DNA of 64,000 nt from Terrimesophilobacter sp963702165 (GCA_963702165.1 OY969722.1:558001-622000), one strand, 5' to 3'. Counted from the first letter of the stretch, positions 44,207-55,396 are shown. Notes: a model not told the origin generated them from the sequence alone. Translations and numbers: made by a program.

Positions 44207-45851
44207 GGTCATCTTCCACAACGGCCGCATCGCCACGGGTGACCCGCAACGGCCCCACGCCGAACGGATGGCAGTGCTGGGCGGGCGCATCATCGGCCTC
44301 GACGAGCAGGTCGGTGACGCTAGCGCAGATCGCGTCATCGACCTGGGCGGGGCCCGTGTCGTGCCCGGCTTCCACGACGCCCACTACCACCTGTCGTTGA
44401 CCGGTCAGCGGCTGGCGATGCTGGATGTCAGGCCGAGCGCCGTGAGCACTCTCGACGACTTCTACGCGAAGCTGCGCGAGTACGCGGCCGGCCTGCCGGC
44501 GGATGCCTGGGTAAAGGCATCCGGCTACGACCAGAACATCCTCGGTGCGCACCCGACCGCAGAGGCCATCGACGCCGTCGTTGGGGGTCGCCCCGCCTAC
44601 ATCGAGCACGTGTCGGCGCACATGCTGGTCGCCAACACCGCGGCGTTCGAGCTGGCAGGCTACTCGGGACGAGTCGGGGTGCCCGACTTCGCAGGCGGAC
44701 ACGTCGAGCGCGATGCCGATGGGCGCGCGGTCGGCCTGCTGCAGGAGACGGCCGTGCAGGTCGTCTACCAGCTGACCCGCCCCCTCGGGCTCGACGAGGT
44801 GCAGCGCAACCTGCAGCTCGCATCCGACCAGGCGGTCTCCTACGGGTTGACCAGCCTGACCGAACCGGGCCTCGGTTCTGCACAGTCGTTGGGCAACTCT
44901 CCGGTCGACTTCCACAGCTACCAGGTGGCGGTGGAGAACGGGGTCATCCGACCGCGGATGACAGTGATGCCTTTCATCAACACCTTCCACGCCATCGACG
45001 GCATGCGCGAACGAGACTGGTTCGGCCTCGACCTCGGCATTCGCACCGGCCTTGGCGACGATCGCCTGTCCATCGGGCCGGTCAAGATCGTCTCCGACGG
45101 CTCGCTCATCGGCCGCTCGGCCGCGGTGCACCACTGCTACCACGGGGAACCGGACAACTCCGGGTTCCTGCAGGTGGAGGCGGAGGTGCTCCGGCGCAGC
45201 ATCATCGACGCCCACTCGTCCGGGTGGACGGTGGCAACCCACGCGATCGGCGACAGCGCCATCGATCACGTGATGGACGCGATGGAAGAAGCGCAGGATC
45301 GGTTCCCGCGCGCCGGCGTGCGTCACCGGATCGAGCACTTCGCCATTGCAAGCGATTCGCAGGTGGAGCGTGCCGCGCGACTGGGGATCATCCCGGTTCC
45401 GCAGGGCGTGTTCATCTCCGATTTCGGTGACGGCATCATCAGCGCGCTCGGTGACGACCGCGTTGACGGCACCTACCGTATGGCGTCGCTGCTGCGCGCC
45501 GGCATCGTGGTGCCCGGGTCGACGGATTCGCCGGTCTCTGACGGAAACCCGCTGACAAGCATTCACGACCTCGTGAACCGCCTGACGGCATCCGGGGCTC
45601 CCTTCGCGCCTGCGGAGCGCGTCAGCGTCGAGGATGCCGTGCGCGCCTACACCTACGGCTCCGCCTACGCGGTGGGCAAGGAGCGGAAGGTGGGAACACT
45701 CGCGACCGGCATGCTGGCCGACTTCGCAGTGCTCAGCGATGACATCTTCGCGGTCGACAAGACCACCATCAAGGACCTCGCCGTGACGGGCACCGTCATC
45801 GGCGGCGAGATCGTGTACGACAAGGGAGCATTCGCCGAGGCTGGCCGATGA
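44196..45851 (+). CDS. Amidohydrolase, YtcJ-like
   Basis: 551 residues, metal-dependent TIM-barrel hydrolase of the amidohydrolase superfamily (YtcJ/exoenzyme-like). Metal His pair in PGFHDAHYHLSLTGQRL, carboxylated Lys region VKIVSDGSLIGRSAAVHH, third and fourth ligands in ATHAIGDSAIDHV and RHRIEHFAIAS, and the catalytic Asp in PGSTDSPVSDGNPLTS. The TTG at 44196 has AAGGAG about 10 nt upstream and overlaps the permease stop. It likely opens an amide, imide or carbamate bond. The following deacylase overlaps its stop by 4 nt (ATGA). Confidence 0.9.
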   Translation: MQPEVIFHNGRIATGDPQRPHAERMAVLGGRIIGLDEQVGDASADRVIDLGGARVVPGFHDAHYHLSLTGQRLAMLDVRPSAVSTLDDFYAKLREYAAGLPADAWVKASGYDQNILGAHPTAEAIDAVVGGRPAYIEHVSAHMLVANTAAFELAGYSGRVGVPDFAGGHVERDADGRAVGLLQETAVQVVYQLTRPLGLDEVQRNLQLASDQAVSYGLTSLTEPGLGSAQSLGNSPVDFHSYQVAVENGVIRPRMTVMPFINTFHAIDGMRERDWFGLDLGIRTGLGDDRLSIGPVKIVSDGSLIGRSAAVHHCYHGEPDNSGFLQVEAEVLRRSIIDAHSSGWTVATHAIGDSAIDHVMDAMEEAQDRFPRAGVRHRIEHFAIASDSQVERAARLGIIPVPQGVFISDFGDGIISALGDDRVDGTYRMASLLRAGIVVPGSTDSPVSDGNPLTSIHDLVNRLTASGAPFAPAERVSVEDAVRAYTYGSAYAVGKERKVGTLATGMLADFAVLSDDIFAVDKTTIKDLAVTGTVIGGEIVYDKGAFAEAGR

Positions 45852-47128
45852 CGACGCCCGATCAGCGCCAGGCCATTCTCGACGCGGTGGATGCTGCGTT
45901 CGACCGGCAGCTTCAGTTCACCGCCGACCTGGTCGCCACACCGTCCCTGCGGGGACAGGAGGGGGCGGCCCAGGAGGTCATGGCGGCCGCATTCCGCGAT
46001 GCCGGGCTCGCCCTGGATCGCTGGACGCTTGACCCGGAGGAGCTTGCGACCCATGAGGGCGCGGGTGCCGTTGCTGTGCCGTACGAGAACACCGAGGTGG
46101 TCGTCGGCACCTACGAGCCACGCAGCGATGCCGGTCGCAGCCTGATCCTGAACGGTCACATCGATGTCGTACCCACCGGTGCGGGTCGGCTGTGGTCTCG
46201 CTCACCCTGGGACGCGGCCATTCACGATGGCTGGCTCTACGGTCGTGGCGCGGCGGACATGAAAGCCGGCCTGGTGGCCAACATCTTCGCCTTCAGTGCG
46301 CTGCGCGCGGCCGGACTGGCTCCCACCGCGCGCGTGCACCTGCAGTCGGTGCCGGAAGAGGAGAGCACCGGAAACGGAACCCTCTCGGCGCTGCAGCGGG
46401 GCTATCGCGCGGATGCCGTCCTCATCTCGGAGCCGTCATCGAACTCTCTGGTGCGCGCTCATGTCGGCGTGATCTGGTTCAAGGTCACCGTGCTTGGTCG
46501 CGCAGCGCACGCCTCCGAGATGTCCAACGGCATGAACGCCATCGACGCGGCCTACGCCGTGATCGGTGAGCTGAGGAAGATGGAGGAGGAGTGGAACCTG
46601 CGGGTTCCGGACTCGAGGCACTTCGGCGATCAGGAGCATCCGCTGAACCTGAACGTGGGAACGCTGCACGCGGGGGACTGGCCATCCAGCGTTCCGGACT
46701 CCTGTGAGATCGGGTTCCGCATCGCTCTGCTTCCGGAGATGGATGTCGAAGCCTGCTGGCGGGAGATCGTCGACCGCGTCGAACGCCTCATGGAGCGCGA
46801 GCCGGCTCTGGAAGGCACAACGGCGCAGGTGGAGAAGCTCGGCTTCTTCTCGAACGGCTACGTGCTCGAGCCTGGCAGCGACGCCGAGGACGTGCTGACC
46901 AACGCACACGACCACGTCACCGGCACGGCCCTGGACGCCATCGCGATGCCCGGCTACATCGACAGCCGCTGCTATGGGCTGTACGCGGGCGTCCCCGCGC
47001 TGGTCTACGGTCCGCTCGGTGAGCGACTGCACGGCGCTGACGAGCGCGTGAACATCGAATCCATTCGGCAGGTGACGATGACGCTTGCCCTCTTCATCGC
47101 CGAGTGGTGCGGCGTGGAGGACAGCTAG
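45848..47128 (+). CDS. M20-family deacylase (ArgE/DapE type)
   Basis: Zinc-dependent aminoacylase-like hydrolase of 426 residues. Metal ligands: H and D in LNGHIDVVPTG and RGAADMKAGL, catalytic Glu in SVPEEESTGNG, and the last His in RLHGADERVN. The lid domain spans about 195-310 with GRAAHASEMSNGMNAIDA. It should remove an acyl or carbamoyl group from an amino acid. Final gene of the catabolic operon; a GC-rich hairpin follows 17 nt after the stop. Confidence 0.92.
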   Translation: MTTPDQRQAILDAVDAAFDRQLQFTADLVATPSLRGQEGAAQEVMAAAFRDAGLALDRWTLDPEELATHEGAGAVAVPYENTEVVVGTYEPRSDAGRSLILNGHIDVVPTGAGRLWSRSPWDAAIHDGWLYGRGAADMKAGLVANIFAFSALRAAGLAPTARVHLQSVPEEESTGNGTLSALQRGYRADAVLISEPSSNSLVRAHVGVIWFKVTVLGRAAHASEMSNGMNAIDAAYAVIGELRKMEEEWNLRVPDSRHFGDQEHPLNLNVGTLHAGDWPSSVPDSCEIGFRIALLPEMDVEACWREIVDRVERLMEREPALEGTTAQVEKLGFFSNGYVLEPGSDAEDVLTNAHDHVTGTALDAIAMPGYIDSRCYGLYAGVPALVYGPLGERLHGADERVNIESIRQVTMTLALFIAEWCGVEDS

Positions 47129-47144
47129 GAAAGCGCTGACGGTC

Positions 47145-47166
47145 GCCCCGCCAGGATCGGCGGGGC
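47145..47166 (+). terminator. GC-rich hairpin after the catabolic operon
   Basis: GCCCCGCC and GGCGGGGC form a perfect 8-bp stem around AGGATC, followed by GGCATTT. There is only a short T run, so it is a candidate rather than a certain intrinsic terminator. Confidence 0.5.
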
Positions 47167-47283
47167 GGCATTTCCTGCGCGTGGTGATTGAAATTCACAG
47201 GTTGTAAGCCGAGGATTGCTACAGCGCCGCCGTGAGTGGCTGGCTATAGGCTGAGTGGTCGGTTCTAAGAAAGGCACATCCCC

Positions 47284-48555
47284 GTGGCGATACAGGAGAA
47301 GCAGCCGGGCGACCCACAACCCGTCGCCGACGACCCTGTCGGGACTGAGCTGGACGAGTTGGCTGAGCCGGAATCGGATGACTTCGCCTCAGTCCTCCCG
47401 CAATCGCTCACCATCGCGGTCAACCTCCCCGAGCAGGTGCACGTCGCCCCTGAGGAGGAGCGCGCGGTCGCGATCGACGAGCGACCGGCGGTCGACCCGG
47501 GCGGACTCAGCCAGGTCGGCGCCGGAACCACCAGCGTCACTGTCGATACCCTGCCGGCCGATTCGATCTACAGCAGGCGCGACCGGCTGAACGGCGAGAT
47601 CTCCGACAGTCCAGAGCCGGCAGCAATGCTCACCGCCGACCGCCTCATCGACACCCGCCGCACCAGACGACCCAAGCCAGAGGGCGGCTGGCCAAAGTTC
47701 GTCTACAACGCCAGCCTGCACGCCATCAACCTCGGTGACTCGGCCAAGATCCGTGCACGGAAGGCACTCGACGCGCGCATCGACCGCGAATTCGAGGGGG
47801 GAGCACGCTTCATCCCGGTGCTGACCCGCAAGGGCGGCGTCGGCAAGACCACCATCACCGCCCTGCTCGGGATGGCGATGGCGGATGTCCGCGAGGACCG
47901 GGTGATCGCGATCGACGCCAACCCCGACCGCGGCACGCTCGCCGAGCGCATCAACAAGCAGACCCGCTCGACCGTGCGGGATGTGGTCACCAAGGCCGCG
48001 TCGATCTCCAGCTTCAGCGACTTCACGACCCTCGTCTCGCGAGACGAGACCCGGCTGGACGTGCTCGCATCCGACACCGATCCGCTGCTCTCCGACGCGT
48101 TCGACGAGGACGACTACAACGTCGTCGCCGATCTCGCCGCCCGGTACTACTCGATCGTGCTCACCGACTGCGGCACCGGCATCGTTCACTCGGTCATGCG
48201 CGCGACGATCCAGCGGGCGGACTCGATTGTCATCGTCTCCGGCGGAAGCGTCGACGAGGCGCGGCTCGCCTCCGAGACCCTCACCTGGCTCGAAGCGAAC
48301 GGCTACGGCGCGCTCGTGAAGAACGCGGTCGTCGCGCTCAACACTGCGACGCAGGGCACCCAGATCGTGAAGCTCGAGGAGATCGAGGCGCACTTCCGGT
48401 CACGCGTGCGCGAGATCGTGCGCATCCCGTACGACCCGCACCTGGCCGCCGGCTCTGCGATCAACTACCGGGCGCTCAAGCCGTTCACGCGCGAGTCAGC
48501 GCGTGAGTTGGCCGCGCTCGTGCTCGACGGCCTGCCCACGGGCAGGGGCGCCTGA
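47284..48555 (+). CDS. MinD/ParA-like ATPase with long acidic N-terminus
   Basis: 423 residues. Residues 1-150 are acidic, low-complexity and probably disordered (for example VPGxx-poor, rich in Glu, Pro and Asp). The ATPase domain begins near 175 with FIPVLTRKGGVGKTTITALL, followed by AIDANPDRGTLAERI and VLTDCGTGIVHSVMRATI, so it is a P-loop MinD/ParA relative. Similar proteins in actinobacteria lie near type VII secretion or septum genes, but none is nearby. GTG start with AAAGG upstream. Peptide deformylase follows after 4 nt. Confidence 0.85.
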   Translation: MAIQEKQPGDPQPVADDPVGTELDELAEPESDDFASVLPQSLTIAVNLPEQVHVAPEEERAVAIDERPAVDPGGLSQVGAGTTSVTVDTLPADSIYSRRDRLNGEISDSPEPAAMLTADRLIDTRRTRRPKPEGGWPKFVYNASLHAINLGDSAKIRARKALDARIDREFEGGARFIPVLTRKGGVGKTTITALLGMAMADVREDRVIAIDANPDRGTLAERINKQTRSTVRDVVTKAASISSFSDFTTLVSRDETRLDVLASDTDPLLSDAFDEDDYNVVADLAARYYSIVLTDCGTGIVHSVMRATIQRADSIVIVSGGSVDEARLASETLTWLEANGYGALVKNAVVALNTATQGTQIVKLEEIEAHFRSRVREIVRIPYDPHLAAGSAINYRALKPFTRESARELAALVLDGLPTGRGA

Positions 48556-48559
48556 GCCG

Positions 48560-49051
48560 ATGGCGGTTCGTGAGATCAGGGTCTTCGGCGACCCGGTGCT
48601 GAGGACGCCCACCACGCCGGTCAACCCGGCCGACCCGGCGGCAGCCGAGCTTGTCGCCGACCTCGTCGACACGGTTGAACTGCCCGGCCGCGCCGGAGTC
48701 GCAGCGACCCAGATCGGCGTCGGTGCGCGAGCGTTCAGCTACAACGTCGACGGCGTCATCGGCTACATCCTGAACCCCGAGCTGGTTGAGGTCAGCGGCG
48801 AGCCCTCTCTCGTCGACGAGGGATGCCTGTCGGTGCCCGGCTTCTATTTCCCGCGGATGCGGTATCCGTTCGCCCGGGTGAAGGGCGTCGACCTGGACGG
48901 CAACGAGCTCGAGCTGAGCGGCGAGGGGCTGATGGCCCAGGCGCTGCAGCACGAGGTCGACCACCTCGACGGGAAGCTGTTCATCGAGGGTCTCGAGAAG
49001 GAGACCAAGCGCGAGGCGATGCGCCTCATCCGCGCCTCCGACTGGTTCTAA
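48560..49051 (+). CDS. def: Peptide deformylase
   Basis: 163 residues, iron or zinc hydrolase that removes the formyl group from new proteins. The three motifs are GRAGVAATQIGVGARAF, VDEGCLSVPGFYF and LQHEVDHLDGKLF, giving the Cys and two His metal ligands. The ATG at 48560 is 4 nt after the upstream stop. The 3' end is followed by a family-1 palindrome. Confidence 0.96.
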   Translation: MAVREIRVFGDPVLRTPTTPVNPADPAAAELVADLVDTVELPGRAGVAATQIGVGARAFSYNVDGVIGYILNPELVEVSGEPSLVDEGCLSVPGFYFPRMRYPFARVKGVDLDGNELELSGEGLMAQALQHEVDHLDGKLFIEGLEKETKREAMRLIRASDWF

Positions 49052-49064
49052 CCCGCGCCAACGC

Positions 49065-49128
49065 AAACGAGTCGGGAGTAGTTGCCCTTATGGCGGGTGC
49101 CAATTGGGCAACTACTCCCGACTCGATG
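49065..49128 (+). repeat. 64-bp intergenic palindrome (family 1), copy C
   Basis: Same element as at 16575 and 26312: arms AAACGAGTCGGGAGT...GCCC and the inverse ending at CGATG, loop edges TTAT and AATT, same orientation as the 26312 copy. It lies 14 nt after the def stop and between convergent genes. Confidence 0.9.
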
Positions 49129-49150
49129 AGCACGTGCCGGATGCGGCGGG

Positions 49151-50977
49151 TCAGCTCGGCAGCGAGGTGCCCTCCGTGGCGGGTGCCTGGCTGTACAGCT
49201 CGTCGATCATCGGAGCGAAGTCCTGCAGAACGACGTTGCGCTTGATGCTGAGTTTCGGCGTGAGGTGCCCGCTCGCCTCGGTGAAGTCGTTCTCGAGCAC
49301 CACGAACTTGCGGATGGACTCGGCGCGCGACACCCGGGTGTTCGCCTGGTCGACGATCGACTGAAGCTCGGCGAGCACCTTGGGGTTCTTCGCCGCCTCG
49401 GCCATCGTCATGGTCGCGTCCTCGCCGTTGTTGTTCAGCCAGACCGGGACCATCTCCGCGTCGAGTGTGATGAGCGCCGAGATGAACGGCTTCTGGTCGC
49501 CGACCACGACAACCTGGCTGACGATCGGGTTGGAGCGGATCGGGTCCTCGAGCACCGCGGGAGCGACGTTCTTGCCACCGGCGGTGACGATCATCTCCTT
49601 CTTGCGGCCGGTGACCTCGACGTAGCCTTCCTCGTCGATGGTGCCGATGTCGCCGGTCTTGAACCACTCACCGTCGAACGTGTCGGCGGTGGCCTGCGGG
49701 TTCTTCCAGTAGCCGTCGAAGATGTTGACGCCCTTGCCCAGGATCTCGCCGTCGTCCGCGATGCGAACCGAGCATCCGGGCAGCGGCGGGCCGACCTTGC
49801 CGATCTTGAAGTTCGACGGCACGTTGACCGTGAGCGGGGCGGTGGTCTCGGTGAGTCCGTAGCCCTCGAGGATGGTCAGGCCCATGCTGCGGTAGAAGTG
49901 ACCGAGGAACAGGCCGAGCGGCGCCGAACCGGACACCGCGTACTGCGCGCGCCCGCCGAGCACCTTCTTGATCTTCGAGTACACGAGCTTGTCGAACAGC
50001 GCGAACTGCAGCTTGAGGCCCAGCGGGACCTTGCCCGTGTCGAGCGCCTTGGAGTGCTCCACCGCGACGTGCACGGCCTTGCGGAAGATCTTGCCCTTGC
50101 CGCCGGCCTCGGCCTTCTGCTCGGCCGAGTTGTAAACCTTCTCGAACACGCGCGGCACGGCGAGGAGGAAGGTCGGCTGGAACGTCCCGAGGGCGCTGAC
50201 CAGCTTCTTGGCGTCAGGCTCGTGCCCGACCCGGACGCCTCCGTCGATGCACAGCACCGAGATGAAGCGTGCGAAGACGTGAGCGAGCGTGATGAACAGC
50301 ACTGTGCTCGAGTCGGTGTTCACGACCTCGGGGATCGCTCCCTTGGCGCTGCGGCTCGTCTCGTAGAAGTTCGAGTGGGTGAGCATGCAGCCCTTGGGCT
50401 TGCCGGTGGTGCCGGCGGTGTAGATGAGGGTCGCCAGGTCGGAGCCGACTGCGGCGCTCCTGCGCGCCTCCAGCTCGTCATCGCTGATGTCCTTGCCTGC
50501 GGCTGAGAGCTTGTCGACGTCACCGAGGCCAAGCTGCCAGACATGCTTCACGTCGGGGAGGTCGGCACGCACCTCGTCAACGCGCTGGAAGTGGTCGGCG
50601 GTCTCGACGATCGCGGCGACCGACTCCGAGTCGCTCAGGATCCACTGGATCTGCGATGGCGACGAGGTTTCGTAGATGGGCACCATCACGGCGCCGGCGT
50701 ACCAGATCGCGAAGTCCACGAGTGTCCACTCGTAGCTGGTCTTGGAGATGAACCCGATCTTGTCGCCGGCCTGGATGCCGGATGCGATGAGCCCCTTGGC
50801 GAGTGCCTTCACCTGATCGTGGAACGCGGATGCTGAGACATCCGACCAACCGCCATCGGCGGTAGGGAGGGAGAACAGCGCCAGATTCGGGGTCTCCCGG
50901 ACGCGGTCGACGAGCAGATCTGTCACGTTGGCCTGCGGGTTGGCGGGCACAACCGGGGGTGTGTCGAATTGTTTCAC
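49151..50977 (-). CDS. Long-chain fatty-acid--CoA ligase (FadD15-like)
   Basis: Acyl-activating enzyme of 608 residues. The AMP-binding P-loop is IYTAGTTGKPKGCMLTHSN, the adenylate motif is ILEGYGLTETTAPLTVN, and the C-terminal lid carries DIGTIDEEGYVEVTGRKKEM with the catalytic Lys just before the end. It should activate fatty acids to acyl-CoA for degradation or phospholipid synthesis. It faces plsC, divergently, with about 150 nt between starts. In M. tuberculosis the relative near plsC and aroG is fadD15 (from memory). Confidence 0.93.
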   Translation of the reverse strand: MKQFDTPPVVPANPQANVTDLLVDRVRETPNLALFSLPTADGGWSDVSASAFHDQVKALAKGLIASGIQAGDKIGFISKTSYEWTLVDFAIWYAGAVMVPIYETSSPSQIQWILSDSESVAAIVETADHFQRVDEVRADLPDVKHVWQLGLGDVDKLSAAGKDISDDELEARRSAAVGSDLATLIYTAGTTGKPKGCMLTHSNFYETSRSAKGAIPEVVNTDSSTVLFITLAHVFARFISVLCIDGGVRVGHEPDAKKLVSALGTFQPTFLLAVPRVFEKVYNSAEQKAEAGGKGKIFRKAVHVAVEHSKALDTGKVPLGLKLQFALFDKLVYSKIKKVLGGRAQYAVSGSAPLGLFLGHFYRSMGLTILEGYGLTETTAPLTVNVPSNFKIGKVGPPLPGCSVRIADDGEILGKGVNIFDGYWKNPQATADTFDGEWFKTGDIGTIDEEGYVEVTGRKKEMIVTAGGKNVAPAVLEDPIRSNPIVSQVVVVGDQKPFISALITLDAEMVPVWLNNNGEDATMTMAEAAKNPKVLAELQSIVDQANTRVSRAESIRKFVVLENDFTEASGHLTPKLSIKRNVVLQDFAPMIDELYSQAPATEGTSLPS

Positions 50978-51127
50978 GGTAGCTCCTTCGGCACCGGGCG
51001 GGTCAGTGCAATCACTCTATAGGTTGGCGACCTGCGGGGGAGCGACCCCCATTGTGGTCGCCACGGCGCTTACGGACGCGTCCCGTGCGGCTATTCTTGA
51101 CGGGTTCGCACGTTGAGAGGCTCGAAG

Positions 51128-51817
51128 ATGTTCTACTGGCTGATGAAGAACCTGATCGTCGGGCCGATCGTTCGCACCTCGTTCCGCCCGTGGGTCACCG
51201 GCCACGAGAACATCCCGCGCACTGGCCCCGTGATCCTGGCGAGCAACCACCTGTCGTTCATCGACTCGGTCTTCCTCCCGCTCATGATGGACCGTCGCAT
51301 CACCTTCCTCGCCAAGAGCGATTACTACACCGCGCGAGGACTCAAGGGCTGGTTCATCAAGAACTTCCTCAAGGCCGCAGGGATGCTGCCGATCGACCGC
51401 TCGGGCGGGAAGGCATCCGAAGCCTCGCTGCGCACCGGTTTGAGCGTGCTCGCCAAGGGCGACGTGCTCGGGATCTACCCGGAGGGCACTCGCAGCCCCG
51501 ACGGTCGGCTCTATCGCGGCCGCACCGGCGTCGCCCGGATGATTCTCGAGGGCGGCGTGCCGGTGGTCCCGGTGGCGATGATCGACACCGAGAAGGTCAT
51601 GCCGATCGGCCAGCGACTGCCCAAGGTGCGTCGCGTCGGGATCATCATCGGCGAGCCGCTGGACTTCTCACGATTCGACGGCCTGGAGAGCGACAGGTTC
51701 ATCCTGCGCTCGGTCACCGACGAGATCCTCTACGAACTGGCACGCCTCAGCGGCCAGGAGTACGTCGACGTTTATGCGAGCACCGTCAAGGAGAAGGCCG
51801 CCAGCCTGAGCCGCTAG
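51128..51817 (+). CDS. 1-acyl-sn-glycerol-3-phosphate acyltransferase (PlsC family)
   Basis: 229 residues. The acyltransferase motif HX4D is in ASNHLSFIDSVFLP, and the second motif is YPEGTRSPDGRLYRGRTGVA. This enzyme adds the second fatty acid to make phosphatidic acid. The ATG at 51128 has GAGAGG 7 nt upstream and is preferred over the TTG at 51113. It is probably membrane-associated through its N-terminal amphipathic helix. Confidence 0.92.
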   Translation: MFYWLMKNLIVGPIVRTSFRPWVTGHENIPRTGPVILASNHLSFIDSVFLPLMMDRRITFLAKSDYYTARGLKGWFIKNFLKAAGMLPIDRSGGKASEASLRTGLSVLAKGDVLGIYPEGTRSPDGRLYRGRTGVARMILEGGVPVVPVAMIDTEKVMPIGQRLPKVRRVGIIIGEPLDFSRFDGLESDRFILRSVTDEILYELARLSGQEYVDVYASTVKEKAASLSR

Positions 51818-51899
51818 GCTGTTAGTGGCCATTAGAGCCCTTCCCCCCGTTGCGCCGTCGCAGCATCTTCCAATCCCTCTGCCCTTTAAGGAGCGTCCC

Positions 51900-53270
51900 G
51901 TGGTCGACCCGACCGAGACAATAGTTGCCGCTGATCCTGACGTGATCGACGGTCTCGACTATTGGCGGACGCTTCCGATCGTGCAGCAGCCGTCGTGGCC
52001 GGACCCGGCCGCGCTCACCGCGGCCTCCTCGGAGCTCGCGACCCTGCCGCCGCTGATCTTCGCCGGTGAGGCGGACATCCTGCGCTCGCGTCTCGCGGCC
52101 GCGGCCAAGGGGGAGGCGTTCCTGCTCCAGGGCGGCGATTGCGCCGAGACCTTCGCGGGTGCCACAGCAGACCAGATCCGCAACCGGGTGAAGACCATCC
52201 TGCAGATGGCCGTCGTGCTCACCTACGGCGCGTCGATGCCGGTCGTGAAGATGGGGCGGATGGCCGGACAGTTCGCCAAGCCGCGTTCCAGCGACACGGA
52301 GACTCGCGGTGATGTCACACTGCCCGCCTACCGCGGTGACGCCGTCAACGGCTTCGACTTCACCCCGGAGTCGCGGATGGCCGACCCGTCGCGCCTGTTG
52401 CAGGGCTACCACATGGCGGCGAGCACGCTGAACCTGATCCGGGCATTCACGCAGGGTGGCTTCGCCGACCTGCGCCAGGTGCACAGCTGGAACCAGGGCT
52501 TCGCCCGCAACCCCGCCAACGTGCGCTACGAGAAGCTCGCGGGCGAGATCGACCGTGCGATCAAGTTCATGATCGCTTGCGGCGCCGACTTCGAGGCGCT
52601 CAAGCGCACCGAGTTCTACATCTCGCACGAGGGTCTGCTGATGGACTACGAGCGGCCGCTCACGCGCATCGACTCGCGCACCGGCACGCCGTACGACACG
52701 TCGGCTCATTTCATCTGGATCGGTGAGCGCACCCGCCAGCTCGAGGGCGCTCACGTCGACTTCCTGTCAAGGGTGCGCAACCCGATCGGCGTGAAGCTCG
52801 GTCCGACGACTTCACCGCAGGACGTGCTCGACCTCATCGAGAAGCTCGACCCTGAGCGCGAGCCGGGGAGGTTGACCTTCATCACGCGCATGGGAGCCGG
52901 ACGCATCCGGGATGCGCTGCCGCCCCTGCTCGAAGCCGTCAAGGCAAGCGACGCCAACCCGCTGTGGGTGACCGACCCGATGCACGGCAACGGCCTGACA
53001 ACGCCGACCGGGTACAAGACGCGTCGCTTCGACGACGTCGTCGACGAGGTCAAGGGCTTCTTCGAGGCGCACCGTGCGGTTGGCACCTTCCCGGGTGGCA
53101 TCCACATCGAGCTCACCGGTGATGACGTCACCGAGTGCCTCGGTGGCTCGGAGCAGATCGACGAGGCGACCCTGGCGACGCGTTACGAGTCGCTGTGCGA
53201 CCCGCGCCTGAACCACATGCAGTCGCTCGAGCTGGCGTTCCTGGTGGCTGAAGAGCTCGTCAAGCGCTGA
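51900..53270 (+). CDS. aroG: Class II 3-deoxy-7-phosphoheptulonate synthase
   Basis: First enzyme of the shikimate pathway, 456 residues, plant-type class II fold. Seen: LLQGGDCAETFAGATADQIR, ASMPVVKMGRMAGQFAKPRS, SHEGLLMDYERPLTR and ITRMGAGRIRDALPPLLEAV with the metal Cys in GGDCAE. The GTG at 51900 has AAGGAG 6 nt upstream; the open frame extends to 51825 but the extra segment is not conserved. Class II enzymes without the regulatory N-terminal extension are typical of Actinobacteria. Confidence 0.95.
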   Translation: MVDPTETIVAADPDVIDGLDYWRTLPIVQQPSWPDPAALTAASSELATLPPLIFAGEADILRSRLAAAAKGEAFLLQGGDCAETFAGATADQIRNRVKTILQMAVVLTYGASMPVVKMGRMAGQFAKPRSSDTETRGDVTLPAYRGDAVNGFDFTPESRMADPSRLLQGYHMAASTLNLIRAFTQGGFADLRQVHSWNQGFARNPANVRYEKLAGEIDRAIKFMIACGADFEALKRTEFYISHEGLLMDYERPLTRIDSRTGTPYDTSAHFIWIGERTRQLEGAHVDFLSRVRNPIGVKLGPTTSPQDVLDLIEKLDPEREPGRLTFITRMGAGRIRDALPPLLEAVKASDANPLWVTDPMHGNGLTTPTGYKTRRFDDVVDEVKGFFEAHRAVGTFPGGIHIELTGDDVTECLGGSEQIDEATLATRYESLCDPRLNHMQSLELAFLVAEELVKR

Positions 53271-53287
53271 CCGGCTGCCTGCCCGAC

Positions 53288-53393
53288 CCCTGTTGTGCAG
53301 GACATCCCCTGTTGTGCAGGAGATTCGGCCGGTTTGGTGACCGTTACCGGGGATCCGGGGCCGAAAGCCGACGGATGTCCTGCACAACCGGGG
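53288..53393. repeat. Intergenic palindrome (family 3)
   Basis: Two left half-sites in tandem, CCCTGTTGTGCAGGACATCC (53288) and CCCCTGTTGTGCAGGA (53306), are followed by one right half-site GGATGTCCTGCACAACCGGGG (53373), almost the exact inverse. The right half-site shares the GGATGTCC core with family 2. It lies between the stop of aroG and the stop of the convergent kinase gene. Confidence 0.75.
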
Positions 53394-53445
53394 TGCCGGT
53401 CTTTGGGACGAGCGCAGAGGTGGGTCGGCGAGCGGATGCTCGTGG

Positions 53446-55396
<1,951 letters not shown>

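Noticed and set aside
43376..45566. Long minus-strand frames opposite the MFS and amidohydrolase genes
   Set aside because: They mirror verified genes, have no ribosome site, and give low-complexity protein.
47145..47166. Strong intrinsic terminator
   Set aside because: The stem is good, but the T run is short (three), so it was kept as a candidate only at moderate confidence.
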